Below are positions 7,217 to 15,510 of a DNA stretch of 39,129 nucleotides, one piece after another. The notes under the pieces are model-generated. The model was not told where the DNA came from, did no database searches, and saw only the letters and a program-made list of their open reading frames with translations. The DNA comes from a virus. The stretch covers positions 1-39,129 of IMG/VR virus record IMGVR_UViG_3300022847_000009. One strand, given 5' to 3'. The position numbers and the translations under genes are program-made. Within the stretch, counting starts at the first letter, position 1, and every line of letters starts with the position of its first letter.

Positions 7217-9100
7217 ATGCCGGCACAACGCATTAGCGACTTCGAGACGTGGCGAGAGGGCTACGGTGGGGCCATCGTCACCGTCTACGTCTTCGGCACG
7301 ACGACAAAGGCCAGCATCTACACCGACGAGGCGCTGACCGTCGCGGCCGCCAACCCGCAGACCCTCGGCACATTGAACCTCGGCGGCCGCACCTTCGGGA
7401 AATTAGCGCAGCCGATCTATACTGCACAGGCCGTTTCGTTGGACATCGATTCCACCGATCAGACTGGCGCCATCCGCCCGGCATTGACGACACTGGTCGC
7501 CGCCGACGCCAGCCAAGCCACCGTCCAAGCGCGGGCGGGCTCGCAAGATATCCAATTCCGCGACATCCTGGACCGCGTCGTCAATGCCGAGGATCACGGC
7601 GTTTTTCTGCCGACCAGCGACCCCGACGCCTCGAGCGCCACCAACACCGCGACACTGACGGCCGCGATCGGCGTGGCATCTGCTAACGGCGGCGGCGACG
7701 TCGTCATTCCTGGCGGCACCTTCGGTTTTACGCAGGTCACGCTTTCCGCGGGCGTCCGCCTCGTCGGTCAAGGCCATGAGGCAACCGTTCTGCAATCTCA
7801 GACCGGCGACAGCGTCATCACCGTCGGCGGCGACGAGGCGGGGCTCGCGCACATCAAGATTGACGGCGTCGACAACCAATCCGGGTCGGTCGGTCTCTAC
7901 GCCAAGGCCAAGGACTTTATCCGCCTGGATGACATCGAGATGAAGAATTTCGAGACCGGCATCCACATGCAGGGCGGCCGCAAGGCGCAATGGCACGACG
8001 TCGATATCGACGGCTGCGGCACCGGCGCCAAACTGCACGGCGACAACGACGCCTCCGGCGGCGCCGACGGCGATCACTTCATGTTCAACGAATGGGACGG
8101 CGGCATCGTTCAAAACTGCACGACGGCCGGCGTCCAGTTCAGTTATGTCGATAAGCGGTGCTGGCACAACACGATCAAGAACGTCGGGTTCGAGAGCATT
8201 AGCGGCGTCGCGCTCAACATCAACGGTGCCCGCTTCACCGACCTTTACGGGTGCTGGTGGACCGGGTGCACGACCAACTTCGCGGTCGACGACGACGACG
8301 ATACGGACGCCATCACCGAAAACACCGTCATCGGCCTGTTTTTCCGGGGCGGATCTCTGAGCGGCGGCGCGGCGACCCTGACCGGCACCTGCCAGGACGT
8401 CGTGCTCGAGGCGATGAATATCAGCGACGTCGACTTCACGTTGACGTCGCCGACCGGCAACATATTGGTGCAGGACTGCATCGAAGACAGCGACGTCACG
8501 ATCAGTGGACAGGGCACCAAGTACACGCGCTGGCGGCGCGTCAATGAAGGCCGATCGAGCGGCATCACCACGGACGCCACCGCCACGAATGCGTGGAGCA
8601 TCGACGTACAGCCGGGACAGATCGGCTATTTGGACGCCCGGGTCCTCGGTAACCGCCGCAACGGCACCACGATCGCGCAATACCATCGGGTCGCGAAGAT
8701 CAGCCGGCCGGGGTCCTCGAGCGCTTACGAGAACCAAACCGCCAACTTTACCGTCGGCGGCGTGCTTACCGGTGGCACTTCCGGCGCCACGGCCCGCATC
8801 ACGGCCGACAGCGACAGCGGCGCGACCGGTACGCTGACGCTCCGCGACATCGTCGGGACCTTTGCCGACGGCGAGACCATCACCGACGGGTCGGGCGGCT
8901 CGGCCGACGTCAACGGATCACTCTCGTCGGGCGGCAATGCCGTCATCGACCAGGCTGATACCCTCGGCACCGATCACGAAGACGTCACCGGCTGGAACGC
9001 GGCGTTCGCGGTCAACGGTACGAAGATCGAATTGCAGGTCACCGGCGCAGCCTCGACCACGATCGAATGGGTGGTTGATGTCAAGGCGGTACTCTCGTAA
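7217..9100 (+). CDS. tailspike with right-handed beta-helix domain
   Basis: The product has 627 residues. Residues 1-95 form the same docking module as in the tail fibre (GAIVTVYVF, NPQTLGTLN, FGKLAQPIY, DQTGAIRPAL). Residues 135-430 look like a parallel beta-helix of the pectate-lyase type: an AIGVASANGGGDVVIPGG entry motif is followed by repeated short strands with VRLVGQGHEATV, FIRLDDIEMKNFETGIHM and TIKNVGFESISG. Such helices usually bind or cleave surface polysaccharide; the catalytic residues cannot be assigned by eye. Residues 430-627 include TSGATARI- and DITSGG-like beta modules. The C-terminus, ASTTIEWVVDVKAVLS, overlaps the next gene by TAATG. Confidence 0.85.
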   Translation: MPAQRISDFETWREGYGGAIVTVYVFGTTTKASIYTDEALTVAAANPQTLGTLNLGGRTFGKLAQPIYTAQAVSLDIDSTDQTGAIRPALTTLVAADASQATVQARAGSQDIQFRDILDRVVNAEDHGVFLPTSDPDASSATNTATLTAAIGVASANGGGDVVIPGGTFGFTQVTLSAGVRLVGQGHEATVLQSQTGDSVITVGGDEAGLAHIKIDGVDNQSGSVGLYAKAKDFIRLDDIEMKNFETGIHMQGGRKAQWHDVDIDGCGTGAKLHGDNDASGGADGDHFMFNEWDGGIVQNCTTAGVQFSYVDKRCWHNTIKNVGFESISGVALNINGARFTDLYGCWWTGCTTNFAVDDDDDTDAITENTVIGLFFRGGSLSGGAATLTGTCQDVVLEAMNISDVDFTLTSPTGNILVQDCIEDSDVTISGQGTKYTRWRRVNEGRSSGITTDATATNAWSIDVQPGQIGYLDARVLGNRRNGTTIAQYHRVAKISRPGSSSAYENQTANFTVGGVLTGGTSGATARITADSDSGATGTLTLRDIVGTFADGETITDGSGGSADVNGSLSSGGNAVIDQADTLGTDHEDVTGWNAAFAVNGTKIELQVTGAASTTIEWVVDVKAVLS

Positions 9101-10518
9101 TGGCGCAGTCTTGGATACCGATTCCGATCGACACCAAGCTCTACCTCAACATCGATGAAACCAGTCTGACCAAGGGCCTTGCCGCCCTCGAAAACAGTTA
9201 CATCACGGAATCCGGTGCGCACAGCCGGTTCCCTGGACTATCGGATTTTGTCACCCTTTCGGGACAGGGCGAGACCTACATTTACGATCAGCCGTTCCGC
9301 GGCAACGGCATCGCGGTCTCGAACGGCGCGATCTACGAGGTCAGTTCCGCCGGCGTTGCTACGGCGGTCGCCGGTGTGCCGCTCGGGGGCGGCTACCGGC
9401 CGACGTTCACCGAGACCGAAGACGGGCTTTTGATGGCCGCCGGGTCGGACGCGGTGCTTTATAACGGCAAAGAGGCAAAGGTCCTTTCGGAAAACGCGCC
9501 GAAATGCACACACGTCGCCTTTATCGACGGCTACGCGCTGGCCAACGACATCGGCAGCAACCGCATTAAATATTCGAACGTCGGCGATATCTTCACATGG
9601 AACGCCTTGGATCAGTTCACGGCCAGCACCAAGCCGGACCCGGTGACGGCGCTGCACATCACCGACTTTCGCGAAATCATGGTGTGCGGCGGCCGCAGTA
9701 TCGAGCAGCACGAACGCCTGACGACCGGCTCGACCCCGTTCTTTCGGCGCTGGTCTGTCGGCGAGGGCGTCAAAGCGCCCTACACGGTCCTGACCGATAT
9801 CGACAACGCGACCTGGTGCGTCAACAAGGACGGTGAGTTCGTCCGCGCGTCCGGACAGTCGTCGTTGCCGGTCAGCGGCGATATTCAAGCCGTCTTGGAC
9901 GCGATCGACGACACCGAGAACGGCACCTGGGAAGGTGCTTGGACCGGGCAGATCAACACCAAGGGGCAGAAGTTTATCGTCCTCAAACTGCCGAGTGCGA
10001 CGAACGTCTACGGCAACAAGGGCCGCACGCTCCTTTACGACTACAAGCAACAAAAATGGGCCGAGCTTTACGGATGGGACGCCGACGTCGGGCAGCCGAA
10101 CGTTTGGCCCGGGCATTCCGTGGCGATGCTTTGGGGCAAGGTCCTGGTCGGCGGTAACGGCAAGATATTCAAGTTGGACCAGAGCGCGTTCAACAACGGC
10201 GGTGCGGTGCAGCGCATGTACGGCCGCACGGCGCACCTATCGGGCGTCGAGATGGAAATCGTCAATATTCGAGCACGTCTCAAGCGCGGCGTCGGCGGCA
10301 CCTCCAACCCGCAGTTTCTCTTGCGGGCGTGCCGCGACAACCGCCGCTGGTCGCGCTGGAAGTCGAAAGGGCTCGGTGCCGACGGTAACCGCGACATCGT
10401 CATTGAGTTCGGCGGCTTCGGCCAGGGCCATACGTGGCAATTCGAGTGGATGATAACCGACGACTGCCAGGTCGAGTTGCGATCCCTCGAAATGCAACGC
10501 GATTTTCTAGGAGAGTAA
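9100..10518 (+). CDS. P22 gp10-like packaged-DNA stabilisation protein
   Basis: The 472-residue length equals that of P22 gp10. The pattern of the middle region also agrees: FIDGYALANDIGSNRIKYSNV, then DPVTALHITDFREIMVCGGRSIEQH at about residues 145-205. It matches the P22 layout of a beta-propeller blade with the invariant WRDF..CFG...IE type motif. In P22 this protein forms the tail hub between gp4 and the needle and keeps packaged DNA in place. The final third is beta-rich, ending in VELRSLEMQRDFLGE. It lies between the tailspike and the ejection-protein genes. No gp26-like needle gene could be recognised. Confidence 0.8.
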   Translation: MAQSWIPIPIDTKLYLNIDETSLTKGLAALENSYITESGAHSRFPGLSDFVTLSGQGETYIYDQPFRGNGIAVSNGAIYEVSSAGVATAVAGVPLGGGYRPTFTETEDGLLMAAGSDAVLYNGKEAKVLSENAPKCTHVAFIDGYALANDIGSNRIKYSNVGDIFTWNALDQFTASTKPDPVTALHITDFREIMVCGGRSIEQHERLTTGSTPFFRRWSVGEGVKAPYTVLTDIDNATWCVNKDGEFVRASGQSSLPVSGDIQAVLDAIDDTENGTWEGAWTGQINTKGQKFIVLKLPSATNVYGNKGRTLLYDYKQQKWAELYGWDADVGQPNVWPGHSVAMLWGKVLVGGNGKIFKLDQSAFNNGGAVQRMYGRTAHLSGVEMEIVNIRARLKRGVGGTSNPQFLLRACRDNRRWSRWKSKGLGADGNRDIVIEFGGFGQGHTWQFEWMITDDCQVELRSLEMQRDFLGE

Positions 10519-10519
10519 C

Positions 10520-11065
10520 ATGGCGGAAGATGACGTCTCCGGCGGCGTACTGCCGACATACCCGCCGCCCAGGTTCTCAGGAAAGCCGGAGGAAGACGGT
10601 CCGGCGCTGGTCGAATACGTCTACCAGTTGTTCAACGTCGTCAAAGCGCAAAACGCAGAAATCGAGCGGGTCGCGAGTTTCGATTCAGACAGTTTCGACG
10701 TCAGCAGCTTGCCCGACCCGGCACAAGCGACCGTGGGTTCTGCACAACAGACCGCCAACGAGGCCTATGCGCTCGCCGCGGCCGCCAAAAGCCGGCTCGA
10801 CAACAGCGGCATCGACGATTGGCTCGAGGGCACGTTCACACTTTCCGGCACCAACACGACGGTCGACGTCACGTTCAGCGAGGCCCAGCCCGACACCGAC
10901 TACCAAGTCATTTGCCAGCCGATCGGCTTCACCGGATCGCCCGCGCTCGAGGGCGCCATCCCGGTCAAGATCACCAAAGCGACCGACAAGTTCGCGGTCG
11001 AAGTCAGCACCGCGCCGGGGTCCGGCACGTCGTTCTCTTACATTTATTGGCTCAGACGGAGATAA
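10520..11065 (+). CDS. tail-associated structural protein with beta-rich C-terminus
   Basis: The 181-residue product starts one base after the gp10-like gene. Residues 1-55 include a proline-rich start (LPTYPPPRFSGKPEED) and a helix (ALVEYVYQLFNVVKAQNAEIERV). Residues 70-95 form a short helical linker. Residues 105-181 form a beta domain, WLEGTFTLSGTNTTVDVTF followed by DTDYQVICQPIGF, of a kind found at the C-terminus of phage fibre proteins. The helix-plus-head layout suggests a trimeric needle or short fibre. That would be a candidate for the missing needle function, but I cannot confirm this from sequence. Confidence 0.6.
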   Translation: MAEDDVSGGVLPTYPPPRFSGKPEEDGPALVEYVYQLFNVVKAQNAEIERVASFDSDSFDVSSLPDPAQATVGSAQQTANEAYALAAAAKSRLDNSGIDDWLEGTFTLSGTNTTVDVTFSEAQPDTDYQVICQPIGFTGSPALEGAIPVKITKATDKFAVEVSTAPGSGTSFSYIYWLRRR

Positions 11066-11069
11066 GCCC

Positions 11070-12446
11070 ATGGGCGAGACCGATTTCAATGCCTACCCGA
11101 CGCGCGCCGCCGGGTATCGCTCCACACGCTATCCCGGCTTTGCCGGCGGCGCCATCGACCCGGCAACCGGCAACCTAGTCAACCCGAGCAGTGCGCAAAT
11201 CTCGTCAGGTCTCAGTACGTTCCGGGCCGAAGATCAGCCCACGACGAGGGGCCCGGCGCTTCCGGAATTGCCGAAGCCGGAAGGCGGCAGTTCGCTTACT
11301 GACTCCTTGATTGGTTCGGCCGCGACGGGTGCAGCGACGACCGTCGGCAAAACGGCCGGAAAATTGATTCAAGAGGGACGTCCAATCGGCGAATCGCTTG
11401 GCGCCGGCGTCCAGGAGGTCGGCAATCAAGTCTCCGAGTTTATCGGCTTTGATGGCATCGCATCACCCACAGCAGGCGCCGCCACCGGCGGGGCAAACGC
11501 TTTTGCAACGGCGGGTAGCGCGCCGGTCGGTGCCGTTGAGTTCGCCGGGACCCTACCGCCGCCCGCCTACAGCGCACCGGTCGGGTCGGTGACGTCAGCG
11601 GCCATTCCGCCGGTCGGCTTTCAGAGTGCTGCGGCAACACCAGTAACATCCGCTCCGCTCGGCGCGGTCGGAAGCGAGGCTGGTAGTGCTGCCGCAGGCG
11701 GGTTCCAAAACGCCGCTTTCAGCGGTGGCGGTGAGGTCGCAGGCGCGGCAAGTGGCGGCGGGGGCCTTGGTGCCGGCCCGGCCGCAGCACCCGCCGAGTC
11801 GTTCGGTGCAGCAGCTTCCGGATCTTCTTCCGCGGCATCGGCCGGTTCGGACGCGGCCGCCGGAGAGGTCTCGAGCGGCTTTAGCGGCGGGAGCGCACTT
11901 GGTGCCGGCTTTGGTGCGGGTCTTGCTACCGCCGCCATTGGACTTCTGACCGGCCAAAGGCCGGCCAAGGCTATTGCATCTGGTCTTGGTGCCGGCATCG
12001 GCGCGGCCGTTGGGTCGGTATTTGGTCCCGTCGGAACATTCGTAGGATCATATATCGGCGGTGCCATCGGCGGCCGCGTGGTCTGTACCGAGCTGGAGCG
12101 TCGTGGGCTGATGAGCCCGGCTCTATTGGCCGATGATTTGAAATTCTCTGTTACTCTCGATGAGAGGACAATCAAGGGATACCACCGTTGGGCGCCGACC
12201 GTGGTTCGCTGGATGCGGCGCGACGATTGGTTCGGCCGTCTCACCGTAGCCGTTGCGCTGCGCCTCGCGACGTGGCGCGCCTTCGAGGTCTCTTACGTCC
12301 TGGGAAACCGGGAGAGAGGCGACATCCGCGGCAAACTGATCCGGGCCATCGGCGAGCGCTGGTGTACCTGGCTGGGCAGGAGTGTCGAGGAAGAGTACGA
12401 CTGGACGGGCTTGTTTATCGAAGAGTTGCATCCCGACATAACGTAA
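11070..12446 (+). CDS. Gly/Ala-rich virion protein with glycine-zipper and conserved C-terminal domain
   Basis: The product has 458 residues from the ATG at 11,070, four bases after the previous stop. Residues 75-280 are low-complexity Ala/Gly/Ser/Pro. Residues 285-335 carry glycine-zipper repeats (GAGFGAGLATAAIG, then GAGIGAAVGSVFG and FVGSYIGGAIGG), a motif linked to membrane insertion in phage ejection proteins. The last 120 residues, CTELERRGLMSPALLADD to GYHRWAPTVVRWMRR, form a domain I recognise from other phage tail or ejection proteins, but its function is unknown. Its TAA is the first part of the 20-base dyad element at 12,441. A role in DNA ejection through the inner membrane is inferred. 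Confidence 0.75.
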   Translation: MGETDFNAYPTRAAGYRSTRYPGFAGGAIDPATGNLVNPSSAQISSGLSTFRAEDQPTTRGPALPELPKPEGGSSLTDSLIGSAATGAATTVGKTAGKLIQEGRPIGESLGAGVQEVGNQVSEFIGFDGIASPTAGAATGGANAFATAGSAPVGAVEFAGTLPPPAYSAPVGSVTSAAIPPVGFQSAAATPVTSAPLGAVGSEAGSAAAGGFQNAAFSGGGEVAGAASGGGGLGAGPAAAPAESFGAAASGSSSAASAGSDAAAGEVSSGFSGGSALGAGFGAGLATAAIGLLTGQRPAKAIASGLGAGIGAAVGSVFGPVGTFVGSYIGGAIGGRVVCTELERRGLMSPALLADDLKFSVTLDERTIKGYHRWAPTVVRWMRRDDWFGRLTVAVALRLATWRAFEVSYVLGNRERGDIRGKLIRAIGERWCTWLGRSVEEEYDWTGLFIEELHPDIT

Positions 12447-12461
12447 ACTATCATTACGTTC
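12441..12461. promoter_or_regulatory. 20-base dyad element, copy 1
   Basis: ACGTAAACTATCATTACGTT is an imperfect palindrome (ACGTAA...TTACGT) that overlaps the stop of the preceding gene. Related sequences occur at 13,711, 22,519 and 25,502, in each case in front of a gene block. It may be an operator or a promoter element recognised by a phage-encoded or host factor. I see no good sigma-70 boxes around it. Confidence 0.5.
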
Positions 12462-12587
12462 GGAGTTACGCCGAGAGTTCTCCTATCAACATCGGGTCCG
12501 CGATGCGGATACATGGCAGTCGAGGCGTGTCAGGGCGAGGCTTGGTGTGTCAGGGCGCGGCCCGGCAGGGCAAGTCTGAGCTTACAT
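12462..12587 (+). repeat. intergenic GGC-rich leader segment, copy 1
   Basis: This non-coding stretch between two virion genes resembles the segment at 13,731-13,827. Both follow the dyad element, both contain ACATGGC and then repeated GGC-type decamers (TCAGGGCGAGGC, CAGGGCGCGGCCCGGCAGGG), and both end at a terminator. A frame through it would encode a peptide ending GAARQGKSELT with its TAG at 12,586-12,588, the foot of the hairpin. A related ending, GAARQG, occurs in copy 2. It may be a leader-peptide attenuator or a structured mRNA leader. Confidence 0.55.
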
Positions 12588-12616
12588 AGAGGCGGTTCTT
12601 CGGAGCCGCCTCTTTT
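12588..12616 (+). terminator. UUCG-loop terminator before the small virion gene
   Basis: AGAGGCGGTTC pairs with GAGCCGCCTCT (one wobble pair) around a TTCG loop and is followed by TTTT. The ATG of the next gene comes 22 bases later behind AAAAAGGAAA. The hairpin is nearly identical to the one at 16,642. Confidence 0.85.
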
Positions 12617-12637
12617 CATTGGAAAAAGGAAATCGAC

Positions 12638-12973
12638 ATGAATCCGATGCAAGATGCAACGGGCGGACGCCCGCCCATGCAACAAGGCGGACAGCCGCAG
12701 CCGGCGCCGCAACAGCAAGGCACCACCGGCCCGGAAATGGCGCTCCTGCAACGCGCCGTCAGCCGCATCAATGCCGAGCAAGCGCAGTACCTCGATCAAC
12801 TGATTGATGATAACCCGACCTTGGGCGGCATCATCTTCACGATGTTTCCGGGTCTGGCCGCCCTGTTCGAGCAGCAGGGCCCGGCACCGGGTGGCCAAGC
12901 GCCGCAACCCGGGCCGATGGCGCAACCGTCACCGGCGACCGGCGGCGGTCTCGCGGCCTATCGCAGCAATTAA
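12638..12973 (+). CDS. small Pro/Gln-rich virion protein
   Basis: The 111-residue product has a Gln/Pro/Gly-rich N-terminus (residues 5-33) and a similar C-terminus (85-107). They flank a helical core (MALLQRAVSRINAEQAQYLDQLID) and a hydrophobic segment around GGIIFTMFPGLAALF. It has a strong Shine-Dalgarno (AAAAGGAAA). The next gene begins 13 bases downstream, so the two are co-expressed from the same terminator-led module. The position among ejection-protein genes suggests a minor internal virion protein or a chaperone for one. I do not recognise a family. Confidence 0.6.
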   Translation: MNPMQDATGGRPPMQQGGQPQPAPQQQGTTGPEMALLQRAVSRINAEQAQYLDQLIDDNPTLGGIIFTMFPGLAALFEQQGPAPGGQAPQPGPMAQPSPATGGGLAAYRSN

Positions 12974-12986
12974 GGAGTGAGCGGCC

Positions 12987-13694
12987 ATGTCGTTTCTCGA
13001 CGTCGCGTTCGACGAAGTATCAAACTGGTTTAGCGGCAGCAGCGGCGGGGGCGGCAATCCCGCCCTTGGTTTTGTGGCCGATGTGGCCGGTCATTACATC
13101 TCGGCCGACGCCAACGAGCGTGCGGCGCGAACCGTGGCGGAAGGGTATCAGGCGCAGGCCGAGGCGATGGCGCGGGGCAACCAAGCCGCCAATGAACGCC
13201 TCGACGGCATCGTGCAAACATCGGGCCCGGCGGTCACGTATCTCAGGAACACCGTGGCCGCCGATCCGTACCGCCTGACACCGCAGCAGCAAACCCAGCG
13301 CGGCGACGTGGTCCGTGAGGCGCGCAGTTCGCTTTCCGCAACGGGTATGCGCGGGTCCGGACGTGCCGCGGTCGACATGATCCAAAGCGCCGATCAGCGC
13401 TTTCAGGACAACGCCGTGGCGCAAAACCTATCGCGCTCGGACGCCGCGGCCAGCCAACTTGCATCCGCCGGCAACAGCGCGCAGCGCCGGGCCGCCGACA
13501 TCGACTACAGTACCGGCGGCGCAATCGCCGACGTCATCCCGAGAAGCGCCGACGCCACGGCCAGCGCCGACGTCGCCAACGCCGCGCTCAAAGGCACCGT
13601 CGTCGGGTCGCTCAGTAGCTTCATTGCCCAAGATCAAAAGGCGAAGGAAGGCCGTGATAGCCGTTACAAAGAATGGCAAAACCCGGACATTTAA
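12987..13694 (+). CDS. internal virion (ejection) protein, small
   Basis: The 235-residue product resembles the small ejection protein of podoviruses (the T7 gp14/P22 gp7 position) in size, order and composition. A Gly-rich N-terminus (SGSSGGGGNPALG) and a hydrophobic stretch (FVADVAGHYI) are followed by an Ala/Gln/Arg-rich helix (residues 40-75). A segment commonly seen in such proteins then follows, LTPQQQTQRGDVVREARSSL and GMRGSGRAAVDM (about 95-130). The last 100 residues are helical and end in RYKEWQNPDI. It would be packed in the head and ejected with DNA. Homology to a specific ejection protein is inferred from context. Confidence 0.65.
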   Translation: MSFLDVAFDEVSNWFSGSSGGGGNPALGFVADVAGHYISADANERAARTVAEGYQAQAEAMARGNQAANERLDGIVQTSGPAVTYLRNTVAADPYRLTPQQQTQRGDVVREARSSLSATGMRGSGRAAVDMIQSADQRFQDNAVAQNLSRSDAAASQLASAGNSAQRRAADIDYSTGGAIADVIPRSADATASADVANAALKGTVVGSLSSFIAQDQKAKEGRDSRYKEWQNPDI

Positions 13695-13710
13695 GTTGCG
13701 CATAGAAACT

Positions 13711-13730
13711 GCGTAAACTATATTTACGTT
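13711..13730. promoter_or_regulatory. 20-base dyad element, copy 2
   Basis: GCGTAAACTATATTTACGTT has arms CGTAAA and TTTACG and is the most symmetrical copy. It lies 17 bases after the stop of the preceding virion gene and heads the second leader cassette. Confidence 0.5.
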
Positions 13731-13761
13731 TGATCGTTACTCGTCAAGCGATCCATCAGAC

Positions 13762-13824
13762 ATGGCGTGGCGAGGCTTCGCATCGCACGGTCAGGCAAGG
13801 CCCGGCGCCGCTAGGCAAGGCTAA
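13762..13824 (+). CDS. 20-residue leader-type micro-ORF
   Basis: A frame from ATG 13,762 encodes 20 residues, beginning MAWRGFASHG and ending GAARQG, and stops four bases before the terminator stem. It lies in the intergenic segment related to 12,462-12,587. The DNA consists of repeated GGC-centred decamers (CAGGCAAGGC, TAGGCAAGGC). There is no clear Shine-Dalgarno in front of the ATG, so translation is uncertain. The segment may act as structured RNA, with the open frame a by-product of the repeats. Confidence 0.3.
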   Translation: MAWRGFASHGQARPGAARQG

Positions 13825-13827
13825 CAG

Positions 13828-13854
13828 AGAGGCATCCTTCGGGGTGCCTCTTTT
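13828..13854 (+). terminator. UUCG-loop terminator before the Ala/Gln/Pro-rich virion gene
   Basis: AGAGGCATCC pairs with GGGTGCCTCT (one wobble pair) around TTCG, followed by TTTT. The stem sequence differs from the other copies by compensating changes, which supports selection for the hairpin. The next start codon lies 20 bases downstream behind GAAAGGAAG. Confidence 0.85.
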
Positions 13855-13873
13855 CGTTTTGAAAGGAAGTACC

Positions 13874-15079
13874 GTGGTCGACTACATCACCGTCAACCCC
13901 GCGACACAGGCCCGGCGCCAAGCCGACGACGAGCGACGCCGTCAGGAAGATGCGCAGCGCGCCCAGGACCGCGCCAACCGCGAGACGTTCGCCTTCAAGT
14001 CCCAAGTCGGCCAAGATGCGGCGATCAGAAAGGGGCTCGGCGACTTCTACGCCCAGGATGGCGGCGGACAGTCGCAAGCGCCCCAGGCGGCAGCCCCGGC
14101 CGCGGCACAGCCCCAAGCACAGCCGAACCGGCCGCGCACGATGGAAGTATCCATGGGCGGCGGTCCGACACCGCACGCCACGCCCGGGTTCAACCCGCAG
14201 CCGCAAGAGCGTCGCAACCCGTCGGAGTCGATCATCCGCAATCTCTCGCAAGTGCCGGGCGGCGGGACCGCGGCCCTGCAGATGCACACGGCGCAGGAGG
14301 GAAGCCGCGCCGATAGCGAGGCCGCGTTTAAAAAAGACCTGAACGATGCGTTCACCAAGAATGATCCGGGCCGGGTTCAGGCGCTCTTTGCCATGCGCGG
14401 CAAGCCGGTTCCGCCGTGGGCAACCGACATGCAAGCGGGTATGGCATTCATGAAGGGGCTCGAATACGCCGAAAGCCAAGGCGTCAAGGATCCGCGCCAA
14501 GCCGGGCGGGTCGCCATCGGCTACATGCAGGCCATGGGTATCCAGCCGGGCCAGAACCGCACCCAGGCGGTCAACGCCATGCCGGAGGCCGCGCCGGCGT
14601 ACAAAGGCACCATGAACACGCAGGGCGGTGTCGTCGCCATCAACCAAGGCCCGGGCGGGGCCGTCACGGCGTCGCCGGTCATGATGAACGGGCAGCCGTT
14701 GCAGCCGGAGGCATCAGGCCCGACGGAGTTCCAGATCCGTCAAGCCGTACAGAAAGCCGTCATGGCAACGTACAAGGAAGCCCTGCAACCGCCGACGCAG
14801 GAAGACATCGAGCAGACCCGGCAATATTGGGACGCCTATTACAGAAACGGTGGCCAGAACGTCGCACCGGGCGGCACCGGCGCCGTGACTGACGTTACGG
14901 AGATGACGCCCGACGCGCGCTTTGCTTTCGGATCAAACCTTCCGGTCGGCGGGCAAGTGCTGATCGAGGGAAGGACGTATCAGAAGATCGGGGCCGATCA
15001 GTGGCAAGAGGTGGGCGCGGTGCAGGGAAATCCGATGACGCCGGAAGAACAGAGAGCGCATATCAACCAACGGAATTAG
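13874..15079 (+). CDS. Ala/Gln/Pro-rich internal virion protein
   Basis: The 401-residue product starts at GTG 13,874 behind GAAAGGAAGTACC; an upstream in-frame start would run through the terminator and is rejected. The N-terminus (residues 1-55) is a highly charged helix with many Arg, Asp and Gln. Residues 65-120 are Gln/Ala/Pro low complexity. The middle contains a helical segment with MQAGMAFMKGLEYAES and GYMQAMGIQPGQ, and the C-terminus ends in EEQRAHINQRN. Size, composition and place before the giant ejection protein suggest the second ejection protein. The stop codon overlaps the stop of the convergent gene on the other strand. Confidence 0.65.
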   Translation: MVDYITVNPATQARRQADDERRRQEDAQRAQDRANRETFAFKSQVGQDAAIRKGLGDFYAQDGGGQSQAPQAAAPAAAQPQAQPNRPRTMEVSMGGGPTPHATPGFNPQPQERRNPSESIIRNLSQVPGGGTAALQMHTAQEGSRADSEAAFKKDLNDAFTKNDPGRVQALFAMRGKPVPPWATDMQAGMAFMKGLEYAESQGVKDPRQAGRVAIGYMQAMGIQPGQNRTQAVNAMPEAAPAYKGTMNTQGGVVAINQGPGGAVTASPVMMNGQPLQPEASGPTEFQIRQAVQKAVMATYKEALQPPTQEDIEQTRQYWDAYYRNGGQNVAPGGTGAVTDVTEMTPDARFAFGSNLPVGGQVLIEGRTYQKIGADQWQEVGAVQGNPMTPEEQRAHINQRN

Positions 15080-15510
15080 AGCGCTTGCCCCTTATTTCGC
15101 TCGACAGGAAGAAGTTCGCCGCGTTCGATCGTGCCCATAATCGCCCAGCGGTCCTTGTCGGTCAGGGGCGGGTGAATTTCCTTGACCTTGCCCTCGAACA
15201 AAAACCGCCAACAGCCGCAATCGTCATGCCAGAGCCCGGCCATGACCTGGTCGAAGCGGGCGCGCATTTCTGGGGGCAGAGGCGGAACCGCGTTCTCGTC
15301 TGCAGCGGCGGGGGCCGAGAACGCACCAAAGGAGATTAGGACCACGACGATGAAGACACCGCCGTAGAATAGGGCGGAGAGCACCGCAACCGCACGTTCT
15401 GCGGGCTTCTTGCCCTTCTGACAGGCCATGACGGCACCGCCGTAAAGGATCATAGCACCAAACCCGCCGAAGACCGTAAGAACGATTATGAGACCGAATG
15501 CATCGCGCAT
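15076..15510 (-). CDS. two-TM membrane protein of the accessory island
   Basis: The proposed 144-residue protein has a first hydrophobic segment, FGLIIVLTVFGGFGAMILYGG (residues 4-24), a basic loop (CQKGKKPAER) and a second segment with ALFYGGVFIVVVLISFGAF (about 46-66). A soluble C-terminal domain of about 75 residues follows, with DDCGCWRFLFEG and a Trp/Asp-rich end. The start is uncertain: ATG 15,510 has no good Shine-Dalgarno, and an in-frame GTG at 15,639 would add 43 residues. It is leftward, against the virion operon, and is the last gene of a small leftward set. Function unknown; an envelope role such as superinfection exclusion is only a guess. Confidence 0.55.
   Translation of the reverse strand: MRDAFGLIIVLTVFGGFGAMILYGGAVMACQKGKKPAERAVAVLSALFYGGVFIVVVLISFGAFSAPAAADENAVPPLPPEMRARFDQVMAGLWHDDCGCWRFLFEGKVKEIHPPLTDKDRWAIMGTIERGELLPVERNKGQAL

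Noticed and set aside
7403-8737. 444-residue minus-strand open frame under the tailspike gene
   Set aside because: It is a shadow of the GC-biased tailspike codons with unnatural composition (repeated Val/Arg/Asp/Gly), and no neighbour supports leftward transcription.
10434-11069. Upstream extension of the Gly/Ala-rich virion protein
   Set aside because: It lies over another structural gene and reads as Arg/Ser/Pro noise. The ATG at 11,070 follows the preceding stop by four bases.
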